Made by a program: the position numbers and the translations under genes. Shown here in pieces: positions 21,400 to 32,640 of a stretch of DNA of 64,000 bases. The stretch's first letter is position 1. Each line of letters begins with the position of its first letter. A model generated the notes under the pieces. It was not told the DNA's origin and searched no databases. It was given only the letters and a program-made list of their open reading frames with translations. Source of the stretch: Kingdonia uniflora (taxonomy: Eukaryota; Streptophyta; Magnoliopsida; Ranunculales; Circaeasteraceae); assembly GCA_014058105.1 (NCBI GenBank), contig JACGCM010001844.1, positions 620,001 to 684,000 of the forward strand, in the 5' to 3' direction.

Positions 21400-23000
21400 C
21401 TACGATGTCAGAGCTCTATTTCCTTTTGCATACAAAACAAAACTAGAAACTTCTGCATTTTCATATTTTTATTTCTCAGTCCTTGTTTATCATACTTATA
21501 GTGATTGTCATTATTTTCTAAATTGTACAAATGTTCAAATTTATTCAAAATGTTTGCTAAAACAGTCTCAAAATAGATTTGCCCCTATAGAGGATCCGAT
21601 TGACTTATATTATTTCTGTTACATTCACAACATTTAAATTATTCATAAGGCACACTTAACACAACATCCATCACAACCTTGGTAACTTAAAGGAACATCA
21701 TCCAATCACATTATTCATCGATCCTCAGGTAGTCGAATTCAATCTCAACTTCAGCAATCAAGCTAGCCAACTTCTCTTGATCTACCTATTCTCTCACAAA
21801 TACACCTCAGAAAATTAACAAGCATACTCCCTGCTCCTTCCATCTGAACCCTTGAGCTCACATTCCTTCCCCATAGTTCAGCATCGTAACAGACGAACCA
21901 AAGATCCTCTCATGAACTTTGGCAATCTTTATAGATAATGTCCTTCCACACAGTACGAATCTTCTAAGATCGTGCAATGCCATCCTAAATCACTCCTCCC
22001 TTTTTCTTTCATCCTACCCATATTTATACGTTTCTCACTAACTTTCCAATCAAAATACGTAATTTTTATTTTTTATCTTGTAACAGAAACCCCAAATCTT
22101 AAGATCAATTATTCAAACTTATCCCCTCACCAATATAACCACTATATTCGACCTTAACCTGCCACAAGTATTCCCCCTTTTGACCTATAACAGCTCTTTC
22201 CCATAATTTATATCTCTCACCTGTTAAACCTAAATCATTTATATCAGCACGACATTGACAACACATGTTTATCTCAGTTTGAACAGCATTGCAACATTTT
22301 TTCATCACTCATCAACAGCTATTCAACTAACACCCAACACAATTAAGGTCGATTCAAGATGTTTTTCTATACACTGTTACATAAAAATTAACTTTTATTC
22401 ATATCAAAGATATTACATACCATTTACAGATAACAAGTTTTCACACAGGAATACAACAGAATGTTATCAGTCCAGTGCCAAACTTCAGGTACTTTACAAA
22501 TAACAAGTTTTCCCTGATTGTTAAAAGCTACAGGTCATTCAGCCATGGCGAGGTATCATGTTTTCTAGTTTTTCTTACTTCAGTGATTCTTCACCCTGAT
22601 GAAAAGAAGATATTAGAACCAACAAAGATCTTCCCTCACATGGCTCGGTTGAATCCCAATCGAACTCCAACGAGAACTATGCAAGTAGTGAACTCAGTAT
22701 TGACACCCACAAAACAAGATGAAAGGTCTTCTAAGCGCAAAGACATGATAGAAATGTATCAGTAGGATCCCCCTTCCCGTTCTCCACCTCTACTACCATC
22801 ACCGCCTCTTCTATAACCACCAGCATCGAAGAGTTGGTAGAGATGAAGAGGGTCCAACCTTAGAACCCATGGCAACACAAGAAATCAACATATCTGCCCC
22901 GCAGATACACCTTTCCTTACATATGAAGCCCTAACCCTATCTTTTGCAAAAGTACGGAGACAAGACCAACTTTCCTCGCCTGTCAAGGCGAAGACATAAA
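21400..23000. other. Noncoding part of Tat-B between antisense ORF and its presumed start
   Basis: No frame worth reporting. The near-identical motif ATAACAAGTTTTC occurs at about 22429 and 22501. The sequence could be the intron or leader of the antisense gene. Confidence 0.35.
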
Positions 23001-23001
23001 A

Positions 23002-23187
23002 TTACCACTTATAGTAGAAATCCTCCTCAGCTTCAACCGCTTTCTCTCCCGACAAGCCTTGGTACGTCGGAGGAGTAGGGGCTGGGATCACCATTTCTAA
23101 AGAATGGTCACCAAAGTATTTCAACCTCAACCTCTGCGTTTCAGACGCAATCCTCTCTTCAAGAACTATACTTCGAGTTTTCACCAT
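23002..23187 (-). pseudogene. Possible first exon of the Tat-B antisense gene
   Basis: An ATG at 23187 on the minus strand opens a frame of 61 codons: MVKTRSIVLEERIASETQRL, then YFGDHSLEMVIPAPTPPTYQ and EAEEDFYYKW. It lies 300 bases from the polypurine tract and downstream of a TATA-like TTTAAATAG (23308-23316), where a gene start on this strand would be expected. The KTRS start is reminiscent of MKTRSQSRYEE in Tat-A, but that may be chance. No known domain. Confidence 0.35.
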
Positions 23188-23306
23188 CTCAGAAAGAGTT
23201 ATGCATGCAAGAATTGTTCCAGAGAGTTGATAAAGGTACTCTTTAAAGAACCCTAACTTTATTGTACAAGTACGTTTTCCCAAGCGTCATCATTCATTAT
23301 GGATAT

Positions 23307-23317
23307 GACTATTTAAA
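23307..23317 (-). promoter_or_regulatory. Candidate promoter of the Tat-B antisense gene
   Basis: TTTAAATAG on the minus strand, about 120 bases before the ATG at 23187 and about 165 bases from the polypurine tract. It is the positional counterpart of the better TATA box of Tat-A at 2965. Confidence 0.3.
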
Positions 23318-23470
23318 CGCAAATGTCACATACATCCGCATCATTATTTAATGCCCATCACTTCCCAATATCACGTGACTTCCACCCAGTCAAACGCCAT
23401 CATTGCTCTGTTTCAAATTCAAATTTTTCACACATTCTTTTCAACCAAAGCCACTTGTAACTTCGGTTGC

Positions 23471-23481
23471 GAGGGGGCGAT
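23471..23481 (+). promoter_or_regulatory. Polypurine tract of Tat-B
   Basis: GAGGGGGCGAT immediately precedes the 3' LTR, matching Tat-A. Confidence 0.7.
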
Positions 23482-23985
23482 TATAGGGACTTATCCCTCG
23501 ATCTCACTCATAATGGAGCTCACGTAGTTTGATTTACCTCCATCTCAGGCTCACATAATTTTATCACATAATACTCTAGTCAAACATTCCAGCCAGCCTT
23601 ACGAACGACTCAAGATCGTGGATCGAGCTAAACCTAGAAAATACTATTAAGTCAAAGACACCTGTCTCCCACGAACTAGTCAGTTATTCAGTCAACCACC
23701 ACTAACCACATCATTTGGAAAATATGTTCGAGCACGATGAAGAGCTGTGGAGAAGCCTATAAAAAGGAAAAGTTCCAGAAGAGACAAGGACCAGAAATAT
23801 CACTCAAAATTTCTTATTTACGAGATTAAAAACATTTTTAGATTCTAGAGATCACTTGTAATAAAGATATTCACTCAAAGCAATAAAGATACTTTTACAA
23901 GAATCCTTCATACGAGGTCATGGTTTTTTTACCTATTTAGAGGTTAAAATACCTATTTTAATTTCTTACTTTATAATAGAGTATT
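23482..23985 (+). repeat. 3' LTR of Tat-B, left part
   Basis: Starts at TATAGGGAC directly after the PPT (the expected TG reads TA). It matches the 5' LTR from 23734 on, including TATAAAAAGG at 23758-23767 and the AATAAAGATA pair. It ends at GTATT where the Athila element is inserted; the rest is at 35218-35284. Full LTR length without the insert is about 571 bases. Confidence 0.9.
23981..23985. repeat. Left target-site duplication of the Athila insertion
   Basis: GTATT here and GTATT at 35213-35217 flank the Athila element exactly. A 5-bp duplication is the normal footprint of Ty3/Gypsy integrase. Confidence 0.9.
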
Positions 23986-25089
23986 TGATCGATTATAAAC
24001 CGACGTCTTAAAAAACCCGCAAGCGCACGGTGTACCGTTGAGTACAAATGAAATCGGGGTCGTATCCCAAGAGACTTGTGGTGCGAATTATACTTCGAGC
24101 TACTAGTTTTATCCAATAACAGCGAGTCTGTGTAGGTTTTGAAATAAAAAGAAGAATGAAACAAATTATAAGATAAATTGGAGTGGATACCAAGGCATCG
24201 ATTCCACTCTATCCTTTGTAACCATTTAGATAGCATAAATAATTAAAGTAAATTACGAGTTTCCATATCACATATCCTTGGTCGGGCATATGCAATACAT
24301 CAAAAAATACAAGAGATTTACTAATTAGGAACTACCCATAAACCAACTTACTCAACCATGGTCCGGTTGAAAAGTATGAATTATGTTATCTTCTCTATGT
24401 TCATAACCTATCTTGTTATGGCTCAACAAAATGGTTACATAGATTCATTATTCCTCCTAATTCTAGCAATGGTCAAGCATAGGTTGAAGGAATACAAATA
24501 TCCAATATTCCAAGATAAAGAAAAAGTAATTACTCTAACTAAGTTATAAAATCAACACTAAGGCTACATTGGGTGGAACTTCCTCTAGCCTTGGCTAAGA
24601 AGATTAGCTACTCATCCCTTTGATCATTTCCATACTACTATTACTATGATAAAAGAAAAAAGACAAGAACAAGAACTTTATTGTTTATTGAACTTTGATT
24701 TATACTCTCCAAGATGATCTCTCATGGGTGAAATTCCCCTCTAATTTATAGAGTATAGGAAGGGTTACTAAAAATCACCATCAATATAAAATCCCTTAGA
24801 CAATGCCTAAAATCATGCATTACAACTTATGAGAATAATATATATATATTTAATTCTCTTCAATGGGCTTCCATGCTTAGGCCTTTGGTTGACAACTTCA
24901 AATGTGAATCATTGTTGGAGTGCATCACCCTTGTTCTTCATTAAAACCTAGAAAACTGTACGAATTATTTATCATGTGACCGATTTCTGTAAATGCAAAC
25001 AAAAGCACTATTACTGTCACATTTATTTAATAAATGACTAGGTAGATATAAATTTAGGAGTTGTACACGTAAATATTACGTGTCTATCA
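23986..25089 (-). repeat. 3' LTR of the Athila element
   Basis: On the minus strand it runs TGATAGACACGTAAT...CGATCA. It matches the right LTR base for base apart from scattered substitutions. A TATA box CTATAAATTAG lies at 24741-24751 (minus). Confidence 0.92.
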
Positions 25090-25101
25090 ATTACCCCCAA
25101 A
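25090..25101 (-). promoter_or_regulatory. Polypurine tract of the Athila element
   Basis: AGTTTGGGGGTAAT on the minus strand lies directly before the LTR start TGATAG. Confidence 0.75.
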
Positions 25102-26472
25102 CTTATATTTTGCTAGTCCTAAGTAAAAATAAGCAAGAACTATTTTCGCATGTCACGCAGTTGCATTTAGCTTATGCAACAAGCCGTTAAACCCCCAGGT
25201 TTAGCCTGGTGAATGAGTATTGTCTCGTGAGGGTTCAAAGTGACTATACCCACAAAAGTCAATAATGACATTTTAAATAATTCTAGAATACACATGACTC
25301 ATTTCTTGTGAACTTAACCTTACATAGTTGTGACAAAAATATACCAATAAAAAAATCCTTAAACTTGCTATTCTCCCAAGTATATCAAAAAATATTTTAA
25401 GCTTATCCAAAACTAGAAGTACTACCTCAAGATTAGAAAGAGATTCAAGTATTTTTCTTTAGCTATATTTGAGTGTATAATAAAAATAGTTTTATAGCCT
25501 AATACGTTGTCTAGAATAATTTACTCAGTTTTTGGTAGTCTAGTTCTCACTGGAATAAATTTAACGGTCAGTTTGACAAGTGCCTTAGTCAATTCGTCTT
25601 CCTAGAATTTTTTTTTTCTTTTGTAAGCCTTTTTTTTTTAGTACTTTGTTTCTTAGTGAAGCCTCCATAACAAGGATTTTTTGGTTGACAATCACTGCCA
25701 GGTGGCTAAGGTCGCCAGGGTGTGGTGCCCTATCATAACCTAGACTCAGGATTCTAACAAGTAAGATTTTCTTGTGCTCCTTTCACAAAGTTCATGGTCA
25801 AACTCGAGATTGGTGATAATTTTTCCTCCTTCAGTTCTTAATCATGCGAGTAGCCTTGCAGCGTGAAAGTTTTTAGAGCATATTTGGCTTATTTTTATTT
25901 TTTTCTTAGGAATGAATTTATTCTTAGGCAGTTGCCTCCCTTGTAGGAAACTATTCCTAACATAGATGCTAAATTTCCCTTATACTGAGCAAATCTATTA
26001 AAGGTATTAATTACAAAACTATAATGAAGTGCACGTTTTTAAAATATGCGAAGTTAACTTGAATTAGTCGCTAATAAAAAGATAGTACATCAAGCTTAAG
26101 ATATTCCAAAATATTCAAGTGTATACTTGGTACAATTTCAAAATTTAGGTTTTTTCATAATATTTATGTCAAGGTAAAATTAATTTAAGTGTTTGGAAAT
26201 TCGTCAAAAATATATCATACATTGCCAAAGTGCCATTATTTCACTTTTTTTCAAAAAGCAAATCAAAAAATAGTTTCCTACCCCCAAACTTAAATCAAGC
26301 ATTACCCTCAATGTTGAAGAAAAAGAAAATAAATGGATGAGGAAAACTAAAATGTCTCACCTGAATGTGTCAAGGGTTGCCTCCCAAGTAGCACTAAGTT
26401 TACCGTCTTCAGCCAGACAAATGTACCCCCATACTTAAATGATTTATAATGGTACTATAGGGGTACATAATA
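25102..26472 (-). other. Athila 3' untranslated region, no env ORF
   Basis: About 1.4 kb between integrase and PPT with no useful reading frame on either strand; it contains T-rich runs near 25608 and 25625. Many Athila elements carry an env-like or other ORF here; this one does not, or it is lost. Confidence 0.5.
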
Positions 26473-27700
26473 TTAGTTCTGATATACTGGATCATTTTGA
26501 AATATTATCTCTTCATCAAAAGTATAGGACTCTAAGTACGGCTTTAATCGTTGGCTATTGACCTTAAAAATATTTCCATTCTTAGGATCCTCCACCTCTA
26601 CGGCTCCATGAGGAAAAGTAGTTTTAACTACAAAAGGGCCGTACAAACGAGAACGTAATTTCCTAGGAAATAAACATAGTCGTAAATTATAGAGTAACAC
26701 TTTCTGATTAGGCTCAAAAGTTTTGCGAACAATCGACTTATCATGAAAAGCTATAGTTTGTTCCTTGTAAATTTTTCCTTTTTCATAAGCCTCGCGACGA
26801 AGTTCGGCAAGTTCAGAAAGTTGAAGTTTTCTATGTGATCCGGCTTTATCAATTTCAAAGTTGAAGGCCTTTGTAGCCCAGAAGGCCTTGTGTTCCAATT
26901 CTACAGGTAAGTGGAAAGCCTTCCAAAAGACAAGTCTATAGGGTGATATACCAATCAGGGTTTTATAAGCTGTTCGATATGCCCATAGGGCATCATCATG
27001 ATGATCAGATCAATCTTTACGATCAGTTCGAACAGTTTTTTCTAAAATTCTATTAATCTCCCAATTGGATACTTCGACTTGACCACTTGTTTGTGGATGA
27101 TAAGGTGTGGCAACTTTATAAGTGATGGAGTAAGTTTTCAAAAGATTTCGAAAGACACGGCTATAAAAATGGTTACCACCATCACTAATAATTGCCCGAG
27201 GCATGCCAATACGATTAAAAATGGTTTTCAAATATTTTACCACTGGCTTATGGTCATTCGTTTGGCATGGCACCGCCTCAGCCCATTTAGAAACATAATC
27301 GACTCCAATTAGAATGTAAAGGTAACCGCGAGAAGAAGGAAATGGGCCTATAAAGTCAATGCCCCAAGCATCAAATAGTTCAACAATAAGGATGTTGTTC
27401 AAGGGCATCATGTTTCGATGAGAAATATTCCCGGTCCTCTGGCACCTATCACATTTGGAACAAAAGGTATGTACATCGCGAAAAAGGGCAGGCCAATAAA
27501 GACAAGATTGGAGAACTTTTGCAGTAGTTTTCTTGGTCCTGAAATGTCCTCCACAAGCTAAGGTATGCCAAAAGGTAAGTACACTATGGAACTCATCATT
27601 TGGGATGCATCTCCTAATCACTTGGTCAGAACAAAGCTTATAAAGATAATGATCGTCCCAACTAAAACGTCTAACCTCGTACAAGAATTTAGTTCCATCT
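26473..27700 (-). pseudogene. Athila integrase
   Basis: Two minus-strand frames (27684-27010 and 26898-26473) are separated by only a few breaks, one of them TGA in place of TGG after RTDRKD. Zinc-binding HHCC: H in [15 protein letters not shown] and [11 protein letters not shown]. The catalytic triad is intact: [25 protein letters not shown], and [12 protein letters not shown]. The core continues [12 protein letters not shown] and the C-terminal domain has [12 protein letters not shown] and [19 protein letters not shown], ending with the usual [16 protein letters not shown]. Apart from the stops this is the best preserved enzyme in the window. It would insert the element with a 5-bp duplication, as seen. 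Confidence 0.88.
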
Positions 27701-27915
27701 TGTTTTGATCAATGGGGAGGTAATCCTTGAGTAGCAAGATAATTGACAATATCGGCATACCAAGGTAGTTGTGAGACAGCCATGAGCTACTCATCAGGAA
27801 ATGTCTCTAAGATAGGGAGAAAATCTTCAGCACCCTCAATGAGTATTCGAGATAGATGATCCGCAACCACATTCTCAACACCATTCATATCTCGAATTTT
27901 GATATCAAATTCTTG
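27701..27915 (-). pseudogene. Athila RNase H to integrase linker
   Basis: Translated fragments such as NGVENVVADHLSRILIEGAE (pattern NVVADHLSRL) and LPWYADIVNYLATQGLPPH form the connection normally found between RNase H and the integrase zinc domain of Athila. A stop (TGA at about 27915) separates it from RT. Confidence 0.65.
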
Positions 27916-29045
27916 TCACAAAAGAATCCATCTAATTAACCGAGGCTTAACATCTTTTTTAGATAGTAAATACTTTAAGGCCGCATGGTCGGTGTAAATA
28001 ATGATTTTGGATCCACCAAGGTATGATTGAAATTTCTCCAAGGCAAACATAATGGCTAAGAACTCCTTCTCCTTGGTGGAGTAATTTAATTGTGCGTCAT
28101 TAAGCGTGCGACTAGCATAGTAAATAACATGAGGCTTATTATTTACTCTTTGCCCTAAAACCGCTCTAACAGCATAATTTGAAGCATCACACATGAGCTC
28201 GATGGGAAGTTCCCAATTGGGAGGTTGGATGATTGAGGCTAAAGTTAATAAAAGTTTGTGCTTTTCAAAAGTACCTGAACATGCGTCATCAAAGTTGAAA
28301 TCAGTGTCCTTTGCAAGTAAATTGCACAAGGGCTGGGAAATTTTACTAAAATCTTTGATGAACCGTCGATAAAACCTAGCATGCCCCAAATATGATCGAA
28401 TGGCCTTAAGCGTCCGAGGTAGAGTTAAAGAAGAGATAATGTTGATCTTGGCTTTATCGACTTCAATCCCTTTGTTGGAGATAATGTGTCCAAGAACAAT
28501 CTCTTGTATTACCATGAAGTGACACCTTTCCCAGTTTAACACCAAATTCGTTTGTGTACATCGTTCTATCACGAGCTCTAAATGGTGTAAGCATTCATCA
28601 AAAGACGATCCAAACACTAAAAAATCATTCATAAAGATTTCAAGAAATTTATCAACCATATCAGAAAATATGTTCATCATACAACGCTGGAATGTAGCGG
28701 GTGCATTGCACAACCCAAATGGCATACGTCGATAAGCATATATCTCGTAGGGACACGTGAAAGTTGCCTTCTCCTGATCTTCTAGGGCAATGGAGATCTG
28801 GTTGTATCCAGAATAACCGTCAAGAAAGCAGTAATGTCTTTTTCTGGCTAAGCATTCAAGCATTTGATCAAGAAAAGGAAGAGGAAAATAATCTTTCCTT
28901 GTGACCGTGTTCAATTTCCTGTTGTCGATACATACACGCCACCCAGTGGTCATACGGGTAGGGATTAGGTCATTATTCGCATTCTTAACTTCAGTAATCC
29001 CTGATTTCTTAGGCACAACCAGAACGGGATAAGCATGATAGGAAA
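27916..29045 (-). pseudogene. Athila reverse transcriptase and RNase H
   Basis: An uninterrupted frame of 366 codons (29016-27916), preceded by [10 protein letters not shown] blocks: [87 protein letters not shown], and the active site [10 protein letters not shown]. The active site should read FMDD, so the first Asp is Asn. Then [18 protein letters not shown] and [17 protein letters not shown]. RNase [49 protein letters not shown]. The start of the domain is displaced by the rearranged segment at 29046-29650. The long open frame with a dead active site suggests recent loss or chance survival. Confidence 0.9.
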
Positions 29046-29650
29046 ATTGGCAAATGATGCCATTTAAGCAACAAATAATGCAATTTCAGCAACAGACTTT
29101 GGTGAATCAAAATTCTACATCCCAATCTATCTCTAATCTAGAAACTCAGATAGGACAATTGGCAAATGCATTGCATGAGAAACTACCAGGTCAGCTACCT
29201 AACCAACCTGTATCTAATTCGAAAGGACCACCAGGGTTTGATTCTTGCTCAATCCCAAAACAGGTTAATGCCATTACAACTCTTCGAAGTGGTAAAAAAA
29301 TTAATAACCAAGTCGAAATGCCTAGGGTCGAGCTAACAACCGTTGTTATTGAGGATGAGGTTGGTACGAGTAAACCTTCTAATAAATTAAAGGAGTTGCC
29401 TACCTCATCTATTTCCCTACCAAAGGCACATTTTGAGCCAAAGGTGCTTTATCCACAACGCCTTCTTCCAGCTAATAAAGGGATTCAATTTGACGAGATA
29501 TTGGATACATTTAAGCAAGTTCATATAAATATTCCAATAATCGATGCCATCATGCTTATCCCTGCAACGATGCCATTTAAGCAAGTTCATATAAATATTC
29601 TTAACTTCATTATTCTCATTCTTTGTTATTCGCCTTCATATAAATATTCC
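29046..29650 (+). repeat. Inverted copy of gag inserted at the RT start, with scrambled edges
   Basis: Bases 29058-29566 are a plus-strand copy of 31241-30733 (minus), both 509 bases long; I count nine differences. The same 16 bases GATGCCATTTAAGCAA stand at 29056-29071 and 29569-29584. Outside them are short scraps of gag and RT sequence (GGAAAATTGGCAAATG; AAGCAAGTTCATATAAATAT; a piece matching the KNANND region reversed). The open frame seen on the plus strand (29054-29713, LETQIGQLANALHEKLPGQL) is therefore an inverted gag piece and not a separate gene. It splits the Athila pol between KEVLKFLDSVIG and [11 protein letters not shown]. Confidence 0.9.
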
Positions 29651-30720
29651 AATAACCGAGTCCAAAAATTTGAGAACTTCCTTCTTCACCACATTCATCA
29701 TGGTGGGATTTAACCTCCGTTGCATCTCGCAAGAATTTTAAGCACCTTCCTCGAGATTGATGCGATGCATGCAAACAGCCGGGTTAATCCCCTTCAAGTC
29801 TGTTATAGACTAACCTAGGGCTGATTTGTGTCTTCCAATAACACCCATTAATCTACTTTCCTGGTCAACATTGAGGTTGGAAGCCATGATCACAGGCAGA
29901 GTGTTAGAATCACCTAAGAAAGCGTACTTCAAAGTCTTAGGTAATGGCTTGAGGTCTAACTTGGGTGCATTAACAATGGATGGAATAGGCAAAGTAGTGG
30001 ATGACTCTAGAGGTTCAACATAAGGTCTCCATTTGGACTTGTTAAAAGTAGGTGTTGAGTCGAGTAGAGCATTAATCTCTTCAACAATCGGATTTTCATC
30101 AAAGTCTTCACCAAAGTTCACAAGACATGATTTTAAGGGGTCCATAAAAAATGATTTAGGGAACGAGTTGTAAACTAGGGAGTTAATCATATTCAGCTCA
30201 GCCATGTCATCAGAATGAGGGACTTGAGTATTATTATTAAAAACATTGAGCTTGAGCTTCATGTCTCCAATTGATAGTTGTAAGACCCTATTAAAGCAAT
30301 TAATAATGGCATGAACAGTCAAAAGAAAAGAACGGCCCAGTATGACGGGAATCTCACAGCTAGGATTCTTTACATCTTCAGTGTCCAAAACAATAAATTC
30401 CACAAGAAAAATGAGAGTATCAACCTTGATAAGAATATCCTCAAGGATACCACGTGGGTATCATATTGATCTGTCAGCCAATTGAAGTGTCATTCGGGTA
30501 GGTTCTAGTTCTCCAAGTCCTAATTCTTGATAGACCAAGTAAGGCAAGACATTCACACTAGCCCCTAAGTCGAGTAACACCCTATCTACTTTGTGATCTC
30601 CAATTTACAATGGATGGTTGGGCTTCCAGGATCTTGAAGCTTAGGAGGGGTTAATGTCTCAGTCAAGAAGACTTTCTTGTACACATTGATTTTTCTTTTC
30701 CTAGTGCACGCATCCTTAAG
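29651..30720 (-). pseudogene. Athila protease and following linker
   Basis: Starting near 30600 the minus strand reads VLLDLGASVNVLPYLVYQEL and GLGELEPTRMTLQLADRSI, the Athila protease with the D-x-G-A motif intact (about 30557-30571). After a frame break, EFIVLDTEDVKNPSCEIPVI and LGRSFLLTVHAIIN close the protease. The 197-codon frame 30403-29810 continues through the acidic linker to VIMASNLNVDQESRLMGVI and GRHKSALG, then ICMH-type block NPAVCMHRINLEEGA and RRLNPTMMNVVKKEVLKFLD, which is the normal lead into RT. The linker is well preserved although protease frames are shifted. Confidence 0.8.
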
Positions 30721-32640
30721 GAATTTTGCTTATGCAGGGATAAGCATGATGGCATCGATTATTGGAATATTTATATGAACTTGCTTAAATGTATCTAATA
30801 TCTCGTCAAATTGAATCCCTTTATTAGCTGGAAGAAGGCGTTGTGGATAAAACACCTTTGGCTCAAAATGTGCCTTTGGTAGGGAAATAGATGAGGTAGG
30901 CAACTCCTTTAATTTATTAGAAGGTTTACTCGTACCAACCTCATCCTCAATAACAACGGTTGTTAGCTCGACCCTAGGCATTTCGACTAGGTTATTAATT
31001 TTTTTACCACTTCGAAGAGTTGTAATGGCATTAACCTGTTTTGGAATTGAGCAAGAATCAAACCCTGGTGGTCCTTTCAAATTAGATACAGGTTGGTTAG
31101 GTAGCTGACCTGGTAGTTTCTCATGCAATGCATTTGCCAATTGTCCTATCTGAGTTTCTAGATTAGAGATAGATTGGGATGTGGAATTTTGATTCACCAA
31201 AGTCTGTTGTTAAAATTGCATTATTTGTTGTTGAAATTGCACTGATTATTGCATGAAGAAAGCAAGGGTATCGTCCAAAGATGGTTTGGGTAGAGCCGGG
31301 TGGGAACTGTTTGGATGACTGAAAGGATTACTGAGATGCCTGAGGATAAGATTGAGAAAGGGGATTCCTAGGAAAATTATGACCTGAGGTTTGTGTCTCT
31401 CCAAAACTTTAACTAGGTTGGTCGTTCTTCCACAAAAAATTAGGGTAGTTCTGCCAAGTTGGCTTACACGGGTCAAAGGGCCTCTTGTAGGTATTATTCA
31501 AAGCATTTACTTGCTCTTGATTGTCATTCATTTCATTGAGCATGGGGCACATTTGATTCACATGGGTTACATCATAACAAATGGTGTAACCCTGTTGCTG
31601 AACCTGGTTCACACTACCCTTAGATTGATTTGTAGTCATAGCCTCGATTTTTCGGGTAAGAGTATCTAATTGGGCTTTGATGGCCGTTCCCTCACTCACT
31701 TCGTATAAGCCGCCTTTCTTGGTTGTACGAATATTTCTATCTGGATTAAAATCCTACTGCAGAGAGTTCTCAGCCAATGTCTTAAACTCCTCATAAGCTT
31801 TATCAGGCTCAAGGCCCTAAAATTTGCCACTATGCATGGATTCTATCCTATAACGATTCTCAGAAGTAATTCCACGATAGAAGATCTGGGCTAGATGTTG
31901 CTTCTCAAAACAATGATGGGGACATTGTGAAAGAAGATCTTTATATCTCTCCCATGCCTCGTAAAATGTTTCACTTTCATTTTGAACAAATTCAACAACT
32001 GCATTTCTCTGAGCGATGGTTTTTCCCTTAGAAAACCATTTGGTTTGGAACTTGGTCTCCATTTGATCCCATGAATTGATAGATGCTGGTACCAATGAAT
32101 CAATCCAATGACTCGTCTTTTCTTTTAGCGAGAATGAGAATAAACGAAGGCGTACAGAATCTTCAGTAAAATGTTGGTATTTGGAGAGCGCACAAATTTT
32201 CTTAAACTCGTAGACGTGCTTATAAGGGCTCTCAGAATCAATCCCATGAAATGTAGGTAACATTTAGATCACACTAGGCTTAATTTCATAATAGTTTTTC
32301 GTGACAACTGGTAACACAATTCACGAAGGCATATCACTCACCACTGAGGTTCAATAGTCCCTAAGAGATTTGGCAGCAACCATGATTGGGGGTTCAACTT
32401 CTAACTCAACAATCAGTTTAATTGGGTCAACTCTAGATAAATTATCCTCCTCTGAAATTAGAAAAACTTGAAATGGATTACTTTCCTCCCAAACTGGGGC
32501 TCTTAAGTCCTCTATTGTATTGACTGAACAAAGTGGTCGCCCTCTTCGCTTAGGCTGAGGTGGTGGGCCGTAAATGGGCAAAGGTTTCGATAATCTTCCT
32601 AAACATTTTTCTTCACGTATCCAATTGATCATGTACAACT
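30721..32640 (-). pseudogene. Athila gag
   Basis: Frames in order on the minus strand: 32638-32351 (N-terminal, PLPIYGPPPQPKRRGRPL), 32263-31817 (capsid core: YEFKKICALSKYQHFTEDSV, LRLFSFSLKEKTSHWIDSL, ETFYEAWERYKDLLSQCPHH), 31699-31246 (AQLDTLTRKIEAMTT, CxxC-poor region) and 31200-30730 (QIGQLANALHEKLPGQLP, SCSIPKQVNAITTLRSGK, VHINIPIIDAI). All are typical of Athila gag. At least four stops interrupt it. The last part is the source of the inverted copy at 29058-29566. Confidence 0.85.

Noticed and set aside
29054..29713. A long plus-strand open frame that looks like a separate gag-like gene
   Set aside because: It is the inverted copy of the Athila gag segment 30733-31241 and has no start or end of its own.
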